A stretch of 64,000 nucleotides of DNA from Amycolatopsis bullii (GCF_014654205.1 NZ_BNAW01000003.1:1-64000); one strand, 5' to 3'. Positions 16,950 to 26,438 are shown, numbered from the stretch's first letter. A program made the numbers and translations. Notes: generated by a model from the sequence alone, not told the origin.

Positions 16950-17561
16950 ATGGAGCTGCGGATCCGCGGCGAGCGCGCCGTGCTGGCCGGCCCGGGCGGG
17001 GAGCACGCGCGCGAGGTGGACCCGCACAAGCTCGCGATCGGGGCCGACCTGGCCCAGGCCTTGCACGAGTGGGCGCGCGTGGCGTCCGCGGTCACCGCCG
17101 ATCCGGGGGCGGAGGCGGGCGCGGTGGTCTCGCAGCGCGGCCGTCAGCTGGCCGGCCGGCTGGCCTCGGTGATGGGCACGGCCGTGCGGTTCGTGGATCC
17201 GGTGACCGGGGCGGACACGGTCGTCGAGCCGCCGCCACCGTCCACCGAACCCGGCCACCGGTTCGTCCGCGCGGTGCTCGGCCCGCCCGGCCCGCCGGGC
17301 GAGCCGACGCCGTGGCTGACCGGGCTGACCGTCTCGGCGTTCATCGCGGCCGTGGTCGTGGTGGCCATGCTGGCGCTGGCTTCGACGCTGGCCCGCGAAA
17401 CCAGCGGCTGGCTCGCGCTGGTGGCCTCGGTGATCGTGACGGCCGGGATCACGCCGTCGCTGTGGCTGATCCGCCGCACCCCGATCCTGCGCTGGGCCGC
17501 CTACGGCGCGGCCGGCGGGGTCGTGATCGCGTGGATCGGCGTGCTGGTCATCGCGTTCTGA
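16950..17561 (+). CDS. DUF2537 family membrane protein
   Basis: This 203-residue protein has a soluble N-terminal half and three hydrophobic helices in the C-terminal 90 residues (about 130-152, 160-178 and 185-203). It matches the actinobacterial DUF2537 family and the position of mycobacterial Rv0882. GGGAAGGGG precedes ATG 16950. Its 3' end overlaps the convergent gene at 17501 by 61 bases. Function is unknown. Confidence 0.82.
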   Translation: MELRIRGERAVLAGPGGEHAREVDPHKLAIGADLAQALHEWARVASAVTADPGAEAGAVVSQRGRQLAGRLASVMGTAVRFVDPVTGADTVVEPPPPSTEPGHRFVRAVLGPPGPPGEPTPWLTGLTVSAFIAAVVVVAMLALASTLARETSGWLALVASVIVTAGITPSLWLIRRTPILRWAAYGAAGGVVIAWIGVLVIAF

Positions 17562-19009
17562 GGCAGCCGGGCGTACGTGACGAGCGCGCCCTGCGCCTGA
17601 GTTGCCGTCTGGCTGCGGAAGAAGTAGCCGTGGAAGGCGGCGATCTGGCGGACCAGTTCGGGGGAGACGTCGAACTGGCCGGAGAAGAACGTCACGCTGG
17701 CGCTTCCGTCGAACTCGCCGGCCAGCCAGCCGACGCGTGCCGAGCGGGGAAAGATCCGGAGCACCCACAACAGCGGCGGCACGCCGAGGGCGGTGAGGCC
17801 GAAGCCGATCGCGAAGATCCGCTGCTCGCCGGTGAACAACGCCGTGACGGCGCCGCCGCCGAAGCAGAGCACGGCCCACACCGCGGGGACGAGGAAGCCG
17901 GCGAACGACATCCGGAACTTCCGCGCCGGCACCGGCGAACGGCCGCGCAGCAGCAGGATCCGGTCGGTGCTGTCGGCGAACTCCGCGACGGGGTGCAGCC
18001 CCTCGCCGCCGGCGATCTCGGCGATCCGGGCCGGCGTCAGCTTCGCGTGGCGGACGCTCACCCACAGCTCGGCACGGCCGTCGAGGTGGTTGCGCAGCCA
18101 CTGCTCCCGGTCCGGTGATCCCGGCTGGACCTCGAAGGGCGGCGGGACCTCGAAGGACGGCGGAACCCGGGGCGCCGGCGTGCCGAAAACCAGGCCGGGG
18201 CGGGTCTTCCGGAACAGCAGGTCGAGGTGGTTGCGGGTCGCGTCGCACGGACCGGCGGAGAAATAGCCGTACAGCGAAGCGACTTCGCCGAGCAGTTCGG
18301 GGGACACCGACGGCGGCGGCAGCACGATCACCTGGGGACTGCCGTCGAACGGCTCGTCGAGCCACGGCATCCGCGGTGACCGGCCGGCGATCGCGCGGAC
18401 GAGGAACGGTGCCGCCACCGCGGTGATCAGGAAGACCGGGATCAGCAGGACCGGCCACTTCTGCTCGGCGGTGGCCGCGAACCAGGTGCCCACGGCGATC
18501 CCGGCGATGCCGAGAACCGCGGCCAGGCTCTGGACCGTGCTCAGGCCGAGCCGGCGTCCGGCCGTGCGGGGCCGCAGTTCCTCGTCGGGCAGCCCGGTGC
18601 GCCGCAGCAGCAGGAGCCGGTCGGTCGCGTCGGCGGCTTCGGCGACCACGGTCATCCCGGCCGCCGCCGCGGCGTTGCCGATGTCGTCGCGGCCGAGCCG
18701 CAGCCGCCGCGAACTCGCCCAGAACTGCTCCTGGCCGTGGAGCAGCTTCGCGAGCCGGCGGCGGTCCGCCTCCGTGCCCGGCCCGCGGTCGAACGGCGGC
18801 GGGAAGAGCCCGGGTGCGAACTCGAACCGCAGGGACCCCGCCCGGTCCGGCGCGGTTTCGCGGTAGCGGCGGGAGTGCGCGGCCTGCCGGACGGTCGTCG
18901 GATCGAGGCCCCACTGCGCGGGCACCACCTCGACCACCGGGGCGCCGCCGAACGGGCGGTACCTCAGCTCGGCGAAGCGGACGAGCCACGCCTGCTGGTC
19001 ACCCTGCAT
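17501..19009 (-). CDS. Duplicated-module membrane protein of unknown function
   Basis: This 502-residue protein carries repeated modules. The pattern (W)xxxEPFDGSPQVIVLPPPSVS then LLGEVASLYGYFSAG recurs later as WLAGEFDGSASVTFF and LVRQIAAFHGYFFRS. A second pair is ATDRLLLLRR and STDRILLLRG, each followed by two hydrophobic helices, four in all. GGGAGGG lies upstream of ATG 19009. The last 20 or so codons lie inside the convergent DUF2537 gene and end in a Thr/Pro-rich tail. I do not recognise the family. It may be an anchored sensor or structural protein, but that is a guess. Confidence 0.7.
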   Translation of the reverse strand: MQGDQQAWLVRFAELRYRPFGGAPVVEVVPAQWGLDPTTVRQAAHSRRYRETAPDRAGSLRFEFAPGLFPPPFDRGPGTEADRRRLAKLLHGQEQFWASSRRLRLGRDDIGNAAAAAGMTVVAEAADATDRLLLLRRTGLPDEELRPRTAGRRLGLSTVQSLAAVLGIAGIAVGTWFAATAEQKWPVLLIPVFLITAVAAPFLVRAIAGRSPRMPWLDEPFDGSPQVIVLPPPSVSPELLGEVASLYGYFSAGPCDATRNHLDLLFRKTRPGLVFGTPAPRVPPSFEVPPPFEVQPGSPDREQWLRNHLDGRAELWVSVRHAKLTPARIAEIAGGEGLHPVAEFADSTDRILLLRGRSPVPARKFRMSFAGFLVPAVWAVLCFGGGAVTALFTGEQRIFAIGFGLTALGVPPLLWVLRIFPRSARVGWLAGEFDGSASVTFFSGQFDVSPELVRQIAAFHGYFFRSQTATQAQGALVTYARLPQNAMTSTPIHAITTPPAAP

Positions 19010-19049
19010 GATCGATCCCTCCCTCAGCGTGACATCGTAGCCTGAGGGG

Positions 19050-19403
19050 ATGCAGCAGCTGGACGCTTTGCGAAAAGTGTGCCTGGCCCTGCCGGAGGCG
19101 ACGGAACGGCTGAGCCACGGGTCGCCGGCGTGGTTCGTGCGCGGCAAGAAGACCTTCGCGATGTTCGCCGACGACCACCACGGCGACGGCAGGCTCGCCT
19201 TCTGGTGCCCGGCGCCGCCGGGTGCGCAGGAGGAACTGGTGCGCACCGAGCCGGAGCGGTTCTTCCGGCCGGCGTACGTCGGGCACCGCGGGTGGCTGGG
19301 GGTGCGCCTGGACGTCGACGTCGACTGGGGCGAGGTCGACCGGATCGTGCGCGAGGCCTACCGGCTGGTGGCGCCGAAGACGCTCGCCGCGCTGGTGGAT
19401 TAG
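19050..19403 (+). CDS. MmcQ/YjbR family protein
   Basis: This 117-residue protein has the compact YjbR fold, with ALPEATERLSHGSPAWFV and GKKTFAMFADDHH near the N-terminus and GHRGWLGVRLD later. The family is often called DNA-binding on structural grounds, but its role is unclear. It diverges from the duplicated-module gene and its stop overlaps the sepH stop tail to tail. Confidence 0.85.
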   Translation: MQQLDALRKVCLALPEATERLSHGSPAWFVRGKKTFAMFADDHHGDGRLAFWCPAPPGAQEELVRTEPERFFRPAYVGHRGWLGVRLDVDVDWGEVDRIVREAYRLVAPKTLAALVD

Positions 19404-20245
19404 CCGCGCTGCGAGCGGACCCCGAGCAGCACGTCCTCCCAGGACGGCACGATCGGGTGGTTCTTCTTGGCCTTCGGCCGCGGCTCCGGCACCGCCGCGT
19501 CCTCGTCCGGATCCGTCGGCACGCGGGGGATCTCGCGGGTGTCGTCGTCCGGGTCCGGCTCGGCCGACGGCAGCTGGGCGCGCTCCGGCTCCACCGAATC
19601 CAGCGTCGGCTGGAACTCCGTTTCGCGGGCCGGTGCGAGGGCGCGGACCGTGCGCGGGGCGCGGTAGGCGTTCGGGTCCAGCAGGACCTCGGCGTTCTCG
19701 TCCAGCGCCGTCACCGTGCCGCCGTGCGCGCCCGGCGAGAACGCCCAGTGCGCGCGGTTGTCCGACCGGCCGGCCTTCCAGCGGAGCACGACGACCCAGC
19801 GGCCGTCGTCGCCCTTCCAGGAGTCCCAGGTGGCCTGCGAGTAGTCGTGGCCGCGGACGCCGAAGCTGTGCGCGACGACCTCGCCGAGCGTCTGCACGTC
19901 GGGGCCGTCCTCGCGGACCGGGTGGGCGCTCTGCGCCAGCTCGGCGGTCCGGGACCGCTCGAGCAGCACCGGGTAGGCGTAGCGCTCGACGCGCTGCGTC
20001 GAGACACCGGCGCTCGCGGCGACCTGCTCGACGGACTCGCCGGCCCGGATGCGCTGCTGGATCTCGCGTGGCCGCATCTGGCTCTCCAACTCGATTTCGA
20101 TCTGGCCGAGGCGGGTGATGTCACCCCGCGCCGCCGCGCGCAGTCGCTCATCAGCCGGGAGCAGGAAACGAGTACGGCTCGCCGGGTCTTCGAGCACGAT
20201 GGACTTCCCGTCCTCGTGCAGTCCGACCACTCGCAGCGCCCGCAT
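19400..20245 (-). CDS. sepH: Septation protein SepH (DUF3071)
   Basis: This 281-residue protein matches SepH, the actinobacterial cell-division protein that stimulates FtsZ assembly. The N-terminal domain (MRALRVVGLHEDGKSIVLED) contains a helix-turn-helix, PREIQQRIRAGESVEQVAAS then AGVSTQRVERYAYPVLLERS. A disordered acidic linker and the conserved C-terminal PSWEDVLLGVR follow. ATG 20245 is the family start; the longer frame is rejected. The location agrees with the mycobacterial homologue Rv0883c. It is cytoplasmic and localises to division sites in characterised relatives. Confidence 0.92.
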   Translation of the reverse strand: MRALRVVGLHEDGKSIVLEDPASRTRFLLPADERLRAAARGDITRLGQIEIELESQMRPREIQQRIRAGESVEQVAASAGVSTQRVERYAYPVLLERSRTAELAQSAHPVREDGPDVQTLGEVVAHSFGVRGHDYSQATWDSWKGDDGRWVVVLRWKAGRSDNRAHWAFSPGAHGGTVTALDENAEVLLDPNAYRAPRTVRALAPARETEFQPTLDSVEPERAQLPSAEPDPDDDTREIPRVPTDPDEDAAVPEPRPKAKKNHPIVPSWEDVLLGVRSQRG

Positions 20246-20634
20246 TGTTCTCGCCTCCCCGATCTTCTTCACCGTTGTGGGTGCCCACGTTAGAACGGCG
20301 CGTCGGCTTGACGTGCGAGGCGCGCCGAGTCCGCACGGAACTGCCCCACTGTTCATTTTGTGTTACAGGCATCGTCGCTCACGCTGGTCAGCGGCAAAGG
20401 GGTGACACGCCGGACACGCAAAGTCACGATCGAGTGGATCAAGCGGGCGGTCCGGTGCGGGTGGTGGGGTGGGGTGGTGGGCGCTCCGGGGGCGGCGGTG
20501 GCGGGCTGGAGCGGCTCGGCGACCGGGCTTGGCCGGGGCCGATCGCGACGGCCGTCCGGCTGAGCCTCCGATCAACGGCGGTGGCGCGCGCAGTCATGCG
20601 GCGGCCGGAACGCCAGCCGCGGATGAGCCCGGAC
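20246..20634. other. Intergenic region upstream of sepH, no gene recognised
   Basis: This roughly 390-base stretch should contain the sepH promoter next to 20246. From about 20450 on it is extremely G-rich on the plus strand and has only shadow reading frames. It adjoins a histidine kinase fossil at 20635, so part of it may be decayed coding sequence. Confidence 0.4.
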
Positions 20635-20709
20635 TCACGCGGGCGGCAGGCGGACCATCACCGTGAGGCCGCGCCGGCCGGGCCGGTCGGCGGCGAGGCA
20701 CGGCGGGAG
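20635..20709 (-). pseudogene. Fossil of a histidine kinase C-terminus
   Basis: On the minus strand a short frame ends DRPGRRGLTVMVRLPPA followed by a stop. The intact kinase just upstream ends QPGRRGGLAVTVRLAPA. The match is over about 17 codons, after which the frame is lost. It is probably what remains of a second, tandem kinase gene. Confidence 0.4.
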
Positions 20710-20780
20710 TGGTCCGGGCGGGGTGGTGGGGCCCCGCAGGTGGTGGGTGGGAGCGCTGGGCGGACGGGGGCCGGTCGGGC

Positions 20781-20835
20781 CGCAGTGAATGACTCATTCC
20801 TGACGCCAGACGCCAGGAATGAGTCATTCACTGCG
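20781..20835. repeat. Long palindromic repeat, family A copy 1
   Basis: A 22-base perfect inverted repeat (arm starting CGCAGTGAATGACTCATTCC) surrounds an 11-base spacer, 19 bases downstream of the kinase stop on the minus strand. The same arm occurs at 26305-26353. It can act as a terminator, but the shared sequence marks it as a dispersed element. Confidence 0.8.
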
Positions 20836-20853
20836 TCGAGGCGGGGGTGCGGA

Positions 20854-22005
20854 TCAAGCGGGCGCCAGCCGGACCGTCACGGCCAGGCCGCCGCGCCGCC
20901 CCGGCTGGGCCTCGGCGCGGCCGCCGTGGGCCTGGGCCACCGAGCGGACGATCGACAACCCCAGCCCCGCGTTGCGCGTGTCGCCGGTCCGCTCCGCCCC
21001 GCCCAGCCGCCGGAACGGCTCGAACAGCGTCGGCACCGCCTCCGGCGGTACCACCGGCCCCGAGTTCCGCACCTCCAGCGCCGGGTCGCCGCGGACCTCG
21101 ACGTACACCCAGCCGCCCGCGGTGTTGTACGTGATCGCGTTGACCACCAGGTTCGTCACCAGCCGCTCCAGCAGCACCGGGTCGCCCGCCACCGTCCGCG
21201 GCCGCAGCCGGGTCTCCACCGCCACCCCGGCCGCCTCGGCCTGGGCGGCGGTGGCCCGGACGACCGCCGCGGCGACCTCGTCGAGGCGCACCGGCGTGCG
21301 CGCGTGCAGCCCGCGGTCGCTGCGGGCCAGCACCAGCAGGCCCTCGATCATCCGCTCGCTGCGTTCGTTGGTGTGGAGCAGGTGCGTGCCGAGCTTCTTG
21401 AGCTCCGTCGGGACGTCGGGGTCGGCCATCGCCACCTCGATCAGCGTCCGCTGCACCGCCAGCGGGGTCCGGAGCTCGTGGGAGGCGTTCGCGACGAACC
21501 GCTTCTGGCTGTCGAACGACTCCGCGAGCCGGTCGAGCATGCCGTCGAAGGTGTCCGCCAGCTCCTTCAGCTCGTCCGGCGGCCCTTCGAGGTTGATCCG
21601 CCGGTCGAGCTTGCCCGCCTCCAGCCGTCGTGCGGCCGAGGTGATGTCGTGCAGCGGCCGCAGCGCGCGGCCCGCCATCAGCCAGCCGAACAGCACCGCC
21701 AGCGCCGCCGTGACGACCAGCGCGATCGCCGAGCCGACCACCAAGGTGGACAGCGTCGAGGAGCGGTACTCGTCGAGCGAGCCGCTGAGCAGCTGCACCG
21801 CGACGCCCGGGGACGGGAGAGCCGTGCGGGCCGCGACGCCGAAGGTGACGTCGGCGGAGCCGACCGTCGTCAGCGCGGCCCGGGTGGGGTCCGGCAGCGT
21901 GCTCTGCACGAGCAGGTAGTTGATGACGACCAGGACCAGCCCGGCGAGCAGGAAGAGCGCGCCGTACCAGGCCGTCAGCTTGGTCCGGACGGAAAACCCG
22001 GTCAC
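20854..22005 (-). CDS. Sensor histidine kinase (OmpR partner type)
   Basis: This 383-residue membrane kinase has helices near residues 12-32 and 85-110 flanking a short extracellular domain, then HAMP (GRALRPLHDITSAARRLEAG), the H-box ANASHELRTPL with the phosphorylated His, the N-box LERLVTNLVVNAITYN and the G-box NAGLGLSIVRSVAQAHGG. The GTG start overlaps the stop of the response regulator gene by four bases, so the two are cotranslated. It probably senses envelope stress relevant to the divergent efflux operon. Confidence 0.92.
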   Translation of the reverse strand: MTGFSVRTKLTAWYGALFLLAGLVLVVINYLLVQSTLPDPTRAALTTVGSADVTFGVAARTALPSPGVAVQLLSGSLDEYRSSTLSTLVVGSAIALVVTAALAVLFGWLMAGRALRPLHDITSAARRLEAGKLDRRINLEGPPDELKELADTFDGMLDRLAESFDSQKRFVANASHELRTPLAVQRTLIEVAMADPDVPTELKKLGTHLLHTNERSERMIEGLLVLARSDRGLHARTPVRLDEVAAAVVRATAAQAEAAGVAVETRLRPRTVAGDPVLLERLVTNLVVNAITYNTAGGWVYVEVRGDPALEVRNSGPVVPPEAVPTLFEPFRRLGGAERTGDTRNAGLGLSIVRSVAQAHGGRAEAQPGRRGGLAVTVRLAPA

Positions 22006-22664
22006 GGCGTGCCGAACCGGTAGCCGGCGCCCGGCACGGTCTCGATCACCGGCGGGTCACCCAGCTTGCGCCGCAACGTCATCACCGCGACGCGCACGGC
22101 GTTGGTGAACGGGTCCGCGTGCTCGTCCCACGCCTTTTCCAGCAGGTCTTCGGCACTGACCACGGTGCCCTCCGCCCGCATGAGCACCTCCAGCACGGCG
22201 AACTCCTTCGGCGAGAGCAGCAGGAACCGGCCGTCGCGGGCGGCCTGGTGGCGCGGCAGGTCGAGCACGACTCCGTCGCGTTCCAGCACCGGCGGCAACG
22301 CCGGCCGCGCGCGCCGCGACAGCGCCTGAACACGGGCCACGAGCTCGGCGAACGCGAACGGCTTCGTCAGGTAGTCGTCGGCGCCGAGGCCGAGGCCGGC
22401 GACCCGGTCGGTGACGTCGGCGGCCGCGGTCAGCATCAGCACCCGCGCCTCGCCGCCCGCACGGACCACGGCCGCGCAGACGTCGTCGCCGTGCACCTTC
22501 GGCAGGTCGCGGTCGAGCACCACGACGTCGTAGCCGTGCACGCCGACGCGTTCCATGGCCTGCTCGCCGTCGTAGCAGACGTCGACGGCCATCGAGAAGC
22601 GCCGCAGCCCTTCCGCGACCGAGTCGGCCAGCAACCGCTCGTCCTCCACCACCAGCACCCGCAC
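22002..22664 (-). CDS. OmpR/PhoB family response regulator
   Basis: This 220-residue protein has a receiver domain with VVEDE at the start, phosphoacceptor Asp51 (VVLDRDLP) and Lys101 (YLTKPFAFAELVARV), and a winged-helix output domain (LSPKEFAVLEVLMRAEGTVVS, AVRVAVMTLRRKLGD). The GTG at 22664 gives the canonical start VRVLVVEDE; the much longer open frame is a shadow across the divergent operon. Direct repeats upstream are its probable binding site. Confidence 0.93.
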   Translation of the reverse strand: MRVLVVEDERLLADSVAEGLRRFSMAVDVCYDGEQAMERVGVHGYDVVVLDRDLPKVHGDDVCAAVVRAGGEARVLMLTAAADVTDRVAGLGLGADDYLTKPFAFAELVARVQALSRRARPALPPVLERDGVVLDLPRHQAARDGRFLLLSPKEFAVLEVLMRAEGTVVSAEDLLEKAWDEHADPFTNAVRVAVMTLRRKLGDPPVIETVPGAGYRFGTP

Positions 22665-22687
22665 CGGCCCAGTCTGCGCAGGGAGGC

Positions 22688-22716
22688 CATAAGGACCGCA
22701 TAAGCGACGTCGCTTA
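22688..22716. promoter_or_regulatory. Probable response-regulator binding site and palindrome
   Basis: CATAAG at 22688 is repeated at 22699, an 11-base step as expected for a tandem OmpR/PhoB dimer site. It runs into the perfect 16-base palindrome TAAGCGACGTCGCTTA at 22701-22716. The sites lie between the divergent regulator and lipoprotein genes and could control both. Confidence 0.5.
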
Positions 22717-22776
22717 GCGCGCCCGAACCACCCGATCCGTAGACCTGGTTCCCCACCGGACGAAAGGAAGCGAGCC

Positions 22777-23316
22777 ATGCGGACACGGATCGCCGTCGCG
22801 GCGCTGGGGACGGCCCTGCTGCTCGGCGGCTGCGGGGCGAAGCCCGACGACGGGTCGAAGGTCGCCTCGATCTCGACGCCGCCGAAGACGGGCGGCCCGG
22901 CAGCGGCCGACAACAGCGGCAAGAGCGACGAAGACAAGATGCGCGACTTCGCCAAGTGCATGCGCGAGCACGGCGTCGACATGCCCGATCCGAAGCCCGC
23001 CGGTGACGGCAAGGGGATGTCGATCGCGATCCAGGGCGAGGGTGCCGACAAGGGGAAGATCGACGCCGCGCAGAACGCGTGCAAGCACCTGATGCCCAAC
23101 GGCGGCGAGATGAAGCAGCCGAGTCCCGAGGAACTGGACAAGATGCGGCAGCAGGCGAAGTGCATGCGGGAGCACGGCGTCGACATGCCCGACCCCGACC
23201 CGAGCGGCAAGAACACCATGCGGATCGGCGGGCCGGGCGACGACCCGAAGAAGTTCGAGGACGCCGCGAAGGCCTGCGGGCTCGGCATGAGCGTCCACTC
23301 CGAGGCGGGCAAGTGA
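22777..23316 (+). CDS. Lipoprotein with two [12 protein letters not shown] repeats
   Basis: This 179-residue lipoprotein has the lipobox LGGC ending at Cys19. The surface part carries two copies of [13 protein letters not shown], near residues 61 and 128, each followed later by a lone Cys (NACKHL, KACGLG), so each module could hold one disulfide. Similar Cys-Met-rich lipoproteins accompany MacAB-like operons in other actinobacteria. Ribosome site GAAAGGAAG precedes ATG 22777. It overlaps the adaptor gene by four bases. Confidence 0.85.
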   Translation: MRTRIAVAALGTALLLGGCGAKPDDGSKVASISTPPKTGGPAAADNSGKSDEDKMRDFAKCMREHGVDMPDPKPAGDGKGMSIAIQGEGADKGKIDAAQNACKHLMPNGGEMKQPSPEELDKMRQQAKCMREHGVDMPDPDPSGKNTMRIGGPGDDPKKFEDAAKACGLGMSVHSEAGK

Positions 23317-24407
23317 ACGACGTGACGCACCTGAAACCGCGCCGCCGGGGCCGGACGCGCTGGTTCATCGCCGGTGCCGTCCTGGTCGTGGTGCTGGGCA
23401 CCAGCTCCGTCGTGATCCTGACGCGGGTGTCGAGCGCGACGCCGGTCAAGGAGGCCGCGCCGCCCGCGGTCGAGACCGCCGAAGTGGCCAAAACCGACCT
23501 GAGCGAAGAAGAAGAGGCCGACGGCACGCTCGGCTACGGCGACGAATCGGTCGTCCAGGGCCGCAAGCCCGGCACGATCACGTCGCTGCCGGCCGCCGGC
23601 GCCACCCTCACCCGCTGCCAGGCGGTGTACGGAGTGGACGCGAAACTGGTGCCGCTGTTCTACGGCACGCTGCCGTTCTACCGCGACCTCGCGCTCGGCG
23701 CGGACGACGGCGCCGACGTCAAGCAGCTGGAGGAGAACCTCAAGGCGTGCGGGTTCGGCGGGTTCGGCACGCCGGACAAGAAGTTCACCGCGGCGACGGC
23801 GGCCGCGCTGAAGAAGTGGCAGAAGTCGCTCGGCCTGGAGCAGACCGGTGCGTTCGGCCAAGGCGACGTCGTGCTGGCCGCGGGCGAGCTGCGGGTGTCG
23901 GCGCTGGCCGCCAAGCCGGGAGCGCCCGCCCAGGGCGAAATCCTCAAGACGACCGGCACCGTCCGGTCGGTGCAGGTGAAGCTCGACGCGGCCAAGCAGA
24001 GCCTCGCCCAGCAGGACGCGAAGGCGTCCGTGACGATCAACGGGAAGACGACGCAAGGCACGATCACCGACGTCGGGCGGACCGCGGTCGAGGGCAAGGA
24101 CGCGGCCGGCCAGGACGACGGCAAGCCCAAGATCACCGTGACCGTCCGGCTCGACGACCCGGCCGTGGCCGGCAGCCTCGACTCGGCCCCGGCGACCGTC
24201 CGCTTCACCAAGGACGTCCGCCAAGGCGTACTCGCGGTCCCGGTCGGCGCGCTGCTCGCGCTCGCCGAAGGCGGGTACGCGGTCGAGGTCGACGACAACG
24301 GGCAACGACGGCTGATCGCCGTCCAGACCGGACTGTTCAGCGGCGGGAAGGTCGAGGTTTCCGGCACCGGCCTGGCCGCGGGCATGCGGGTGGTGACGAC
24401 GTCGTGA
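23313..24407 (+). CDS. Membrane-fusion-type adaptor with a peptidoglycan-binding domain
   Basis: This 364-residue protein has a basic N-terminus, one membrane helix (about residues 17-38) and an outside region. Residues about 131-177 form a PG_binding_1-like helical domain ([35 protein letters not shown]), followed by beta-barrel segments like those of HlyD/MacA adaptors ([21 protein letters not shown]). Here the adaptor would link the ABC transporter to the cell wall rather than to an outer membrane. GTG 23313 overlaps the lipoprotein stop, and the ATPase start overlaps its own stop. Confidence 0.88.
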   Translation: MNDVTHLKPRRRGRTRWFIAGAVLVVVLGTSSVVILTRVSSATPVKEAAPPAVETAEVAKTDLSEEEEADGTLGYGDESVVQGRKPGTITSLPAAGATLTRCQAVYGVDAKLVPLFYGTLPFYRDLALGADDGADVKQLEENLKACGFGGFGTPDKKFTAATAAALKKWQKSLGLEQTGAFGQGDVVLAAGELRVSALAAKPGAPAQGEILKTTGTVRSVQVKLDAAKQSLAQQDAKASVTINGKTTQGTITDVGRTAVEGKDAAGQDDGKPKITVTVRLDDPAVAGSLDSAPATVRFTKDVRQGVLAVPVGALLALAEGGYAVEVDDNGQRRLIAVQTGLFSGGKVEVSGTGLAAGMRVVTTS

Positions 24408-25090
24408 CACCCGTGCTGCGCGTGCACGAGGTCACGCGCACCTACCCCGGCGGGGTCGCCGCGCTCGACGGCGTCTCGCTCTCGCTGGACGACGGTGAGA
24501 TGGTGGCGATCGTCGGGCCGTCCGGGTCCGGCAAGTCCACCCTGCTGCACCTGATGGGCACGCTCGACCGGCCGTCCTCCGGGCGGGTGGAGCTGCGCGG
24601 CCACGACGTCGCCGCGCTGCCCGACCGCAAGGTCTCGGCCCTGCGGTCGCGCTGGATCGGGTTCGTGTTCCAGCAGTTCTTCCTCGACGAAGGGATGAGT
24701 GCGGTGGACAACGTGTGCACCGGCCTGCTCTACGCCGGGGTGGCGCGGCGACGGCGGCGCGCGCGGGCGCTGGCCGCGCTCGACCGCGTCAGGCTCGGGC
24801 ACCGGGCGTGGCACCGGCCCGGCGAGCTGTCGGGCGGCGAACGCCAGCGCGTCGCGATCGCCAGGGCCGTCGTCAACGACCCGGCGATCCTGCTGGCCGA
24901 CGAGCCGACCGGCAACCTCGACACCGGCACCGGCGCGTCCGTGCTCGCGCTGCTCGGCGAGCTGTCGGCGGAGGGCACCACGATCGTCGTGATCACCCAC
25001 GACCGCGAGATCGCCGCGGGCATGCCCCGCCGGATCGAGCTGCTCGACGGGCACCTGCGGCTCGACACCGGCCTGGTGGGGGCGCGATGA
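24404..25090 (+). CDS. MacB/LolD-type ABC transporter ATPase
   Basis: This 228-residue ATPase has Walker [11 protein letters not shown]-loop VFQQFF, signature [14 protein letters not shown], Walker [13 protein letters not shown] and the switch His in VITHDRE. EPTGNLD is typical of the MacB/LolD/FtsE group that drives extracytoplasmic transport. It overlaps the genes before and after it by four bases each, so the four genes 22777-26292 form one tightly coupled operon. Confidence 0.93.
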   Translation: MTPVLRVHEVTRTYPGGVAALDGVSLSLDDGEMVAIVGPSGSGKSTLLHLMGTLDRPSSGRVELRGHDVAALPDRKVSALRSRWIGFVFQQFFLDEGMSAVDNVCTGLLYAGVARRRRRARALAALDRVRLGHRAWHRPGELSGGERQRVAIARAVVNDPAILLADEPTGNLDTGTGASVLALLGELSAEGTTIVVITHDREIAAGMPRRIELLDGHLRLDTGLVGAR

Positions 25091-26292
25091 CCCTGGTGAC
25101 ACTGCCGGAGCCGGCCCGTCTGAAGCCCCCGGACGTCGTCGCGCTGGGCGCCCACGGCATGCGCACGCGGCCGGTGCGGGCGGTGCTGTCCGCGCTGGGC
25201 ATCGCGATCGGCGTCGCCGCGATGGTGGCGGTGCTGGCGATCCCGGCCTCCGGCGCGCAGGCCCTGCACGACCGGCTGGCCGCGCTCGGCCCCAACCTGC
25301 TCACCGCCGGGCCGGGCCAGACGCTGTTCGGGGACAACGCGACCCTGCCCGACGACGCCGTCCCGATGGCCAAGCGGATCGGGCCGGTGCAGGCGGCCGC
25401 GGGCACCGGGACGACGTCGGCGAGCGTGCGCCGCAGCGACAAGATCGCGCCGGACGACACGTCCGGGCTGGCCGTGTACGCCGCACGGCCGGATCTGCTC
25501 GCCGTGCTGGGCGGCAAGGTGCGGACCGGAGCCTTTCTGGCCACCGGGAACCAGAACTACCCGGTGACCGTGCTCGGCTCCCAGGCCGCGGCCCGGCTCG
25601 GCATCGACCACATCGACCCGGCCCGGCCGCCGCAGGTGCTGATCGGGACGCAGTGGTTCACCGTGGTGGGCATCCTCGCGCCGATGCCGCTGGCGCCGGA
25701 GGTCGAGCGGTCGGCGCTGGTCGGCTGGGACGTCGCCAAGCGGCTGCTCGGGTTCGACGGCCACCCGTCCACCGTGTACGTCCGGGCGGAGGAGTCCCAA
25801 GTGGACGGGGTGCGGTCGGTGCTGGCGGCGACGCTGAACCCGCAGGCGCCGAACGAGGTCCAGGTCCGGCGCCCGTCGGACGCCTTGGCGGCGCAGAAGC
25901 TGACGGACACGACCTACAGCGCGTTGTTCCTCGGGCTCGGCGGGGTGGCGCTGCTGGTCGGCGGGGTCGGCGTGGCGAACACGATGGTGATCTCGGTGCT
26001 GGAACGGCGGCGCGAGATCGGCCTGCGCCGGGCGCTGGGGGCGACGAAACGGCAGATCCGGGGGCAGTTCCTGGCGGAGTCGGTGCTGTTGTCCGGGCTC
26101 GGCGGGCTCGCGGGCGTGCTGGTCGGCGTCATGGTGACGGCGGGGTACGCGCTGAGCCAGGGCTGGCCCGCGGTGCTGCCGGCCGGGGCGCTGGTGGGCG
26201 GGGTCGGCGTGGCGGCGCTGGTCGGCGCGGTCGCCGGGGCCTACCCGGCGGTGCGGGCGGCCCGCCTGGCCCCCACCCGGGCGCTCGCCTGA
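25087..26292 (+). CDS. MacB-type ABC transporter permease (FtsX-like)
   Basis: This 401-residue protein has an N-terminal helix ([21 protein letters not shown]), a large extracytoplasmic MacB_PCD-like domain, and three C-terminal helices with the FtsX signature [20 protein letters not shown]. Together with the ATPase, adaptor and lipoprotein it should export or mechanically transduce at the membrane; the substrate, perhaps an antimicrobial or a surface lipid, is unknown. Confidence 0.92.
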   Translation: MTLVTLPEPARLKPPDVVALGAHGMRTRPVRAVLSALGIAIGVAAMVAVLAIPASGAQALHDRLAALGPNLLTAGPGQTLFGDNATLPDDAVPMAKRIGPVQAAAGTGTTSASVRRSDKIAPDDTSGLAVYAARPDLLAVLGGKVRTGAFLATGNQNYPVTVLGSQAAARLGIDHIDPARPPQVLIGTQWFTVVGILAPMPLAPEVERSALVGWDVAKRLLGFDGHPSTVYVRAEESQVDGVRSVLAATLNPQAPNEVQVRRPSDALAAQKLTDTTYSALFLGLGGVALLVGGVGVANTMVISVLERRREIGLRRALGATKRQIRGQFLAESVLLSGLGGLAGVLVGVMVTAGYALSQGWPAVLPAGALVGGVGVAALVGAVAGAYPAVRAARLAPTRALA

Positions 26293-26304
26293 GCCGGTTC
26301 GGGT

Positions 26305-26353
26305 GCAGTGAATGACTCATTCCTGGCGTCCGACGCCAGGAATGGGTCATTCA
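26305..26353. repeat. Long palindromic repeat, family A copy 2
   Basis: The arm GAATGACTCATTCCTGGCGT has a complement with one mismatch across a short centre, 13 bases after the permease stop. It shares GCAGTGAATGACTCATTCCTG with the copy at 20781. It is a likely terminator-like dispersed element. A second small dyad (AAGGCGCTTGAACGCC) adjoins it. Confidence 0.8.
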
Positions 26354-26438
26354 AGGCGCTTGAACGCCAGGTCAGCGGCGGGTGCTGGGGCCGCGCCGGG
26401 TAATCTCGGCCGGTCGAAGACCTGGTTGAGGGGGACGC

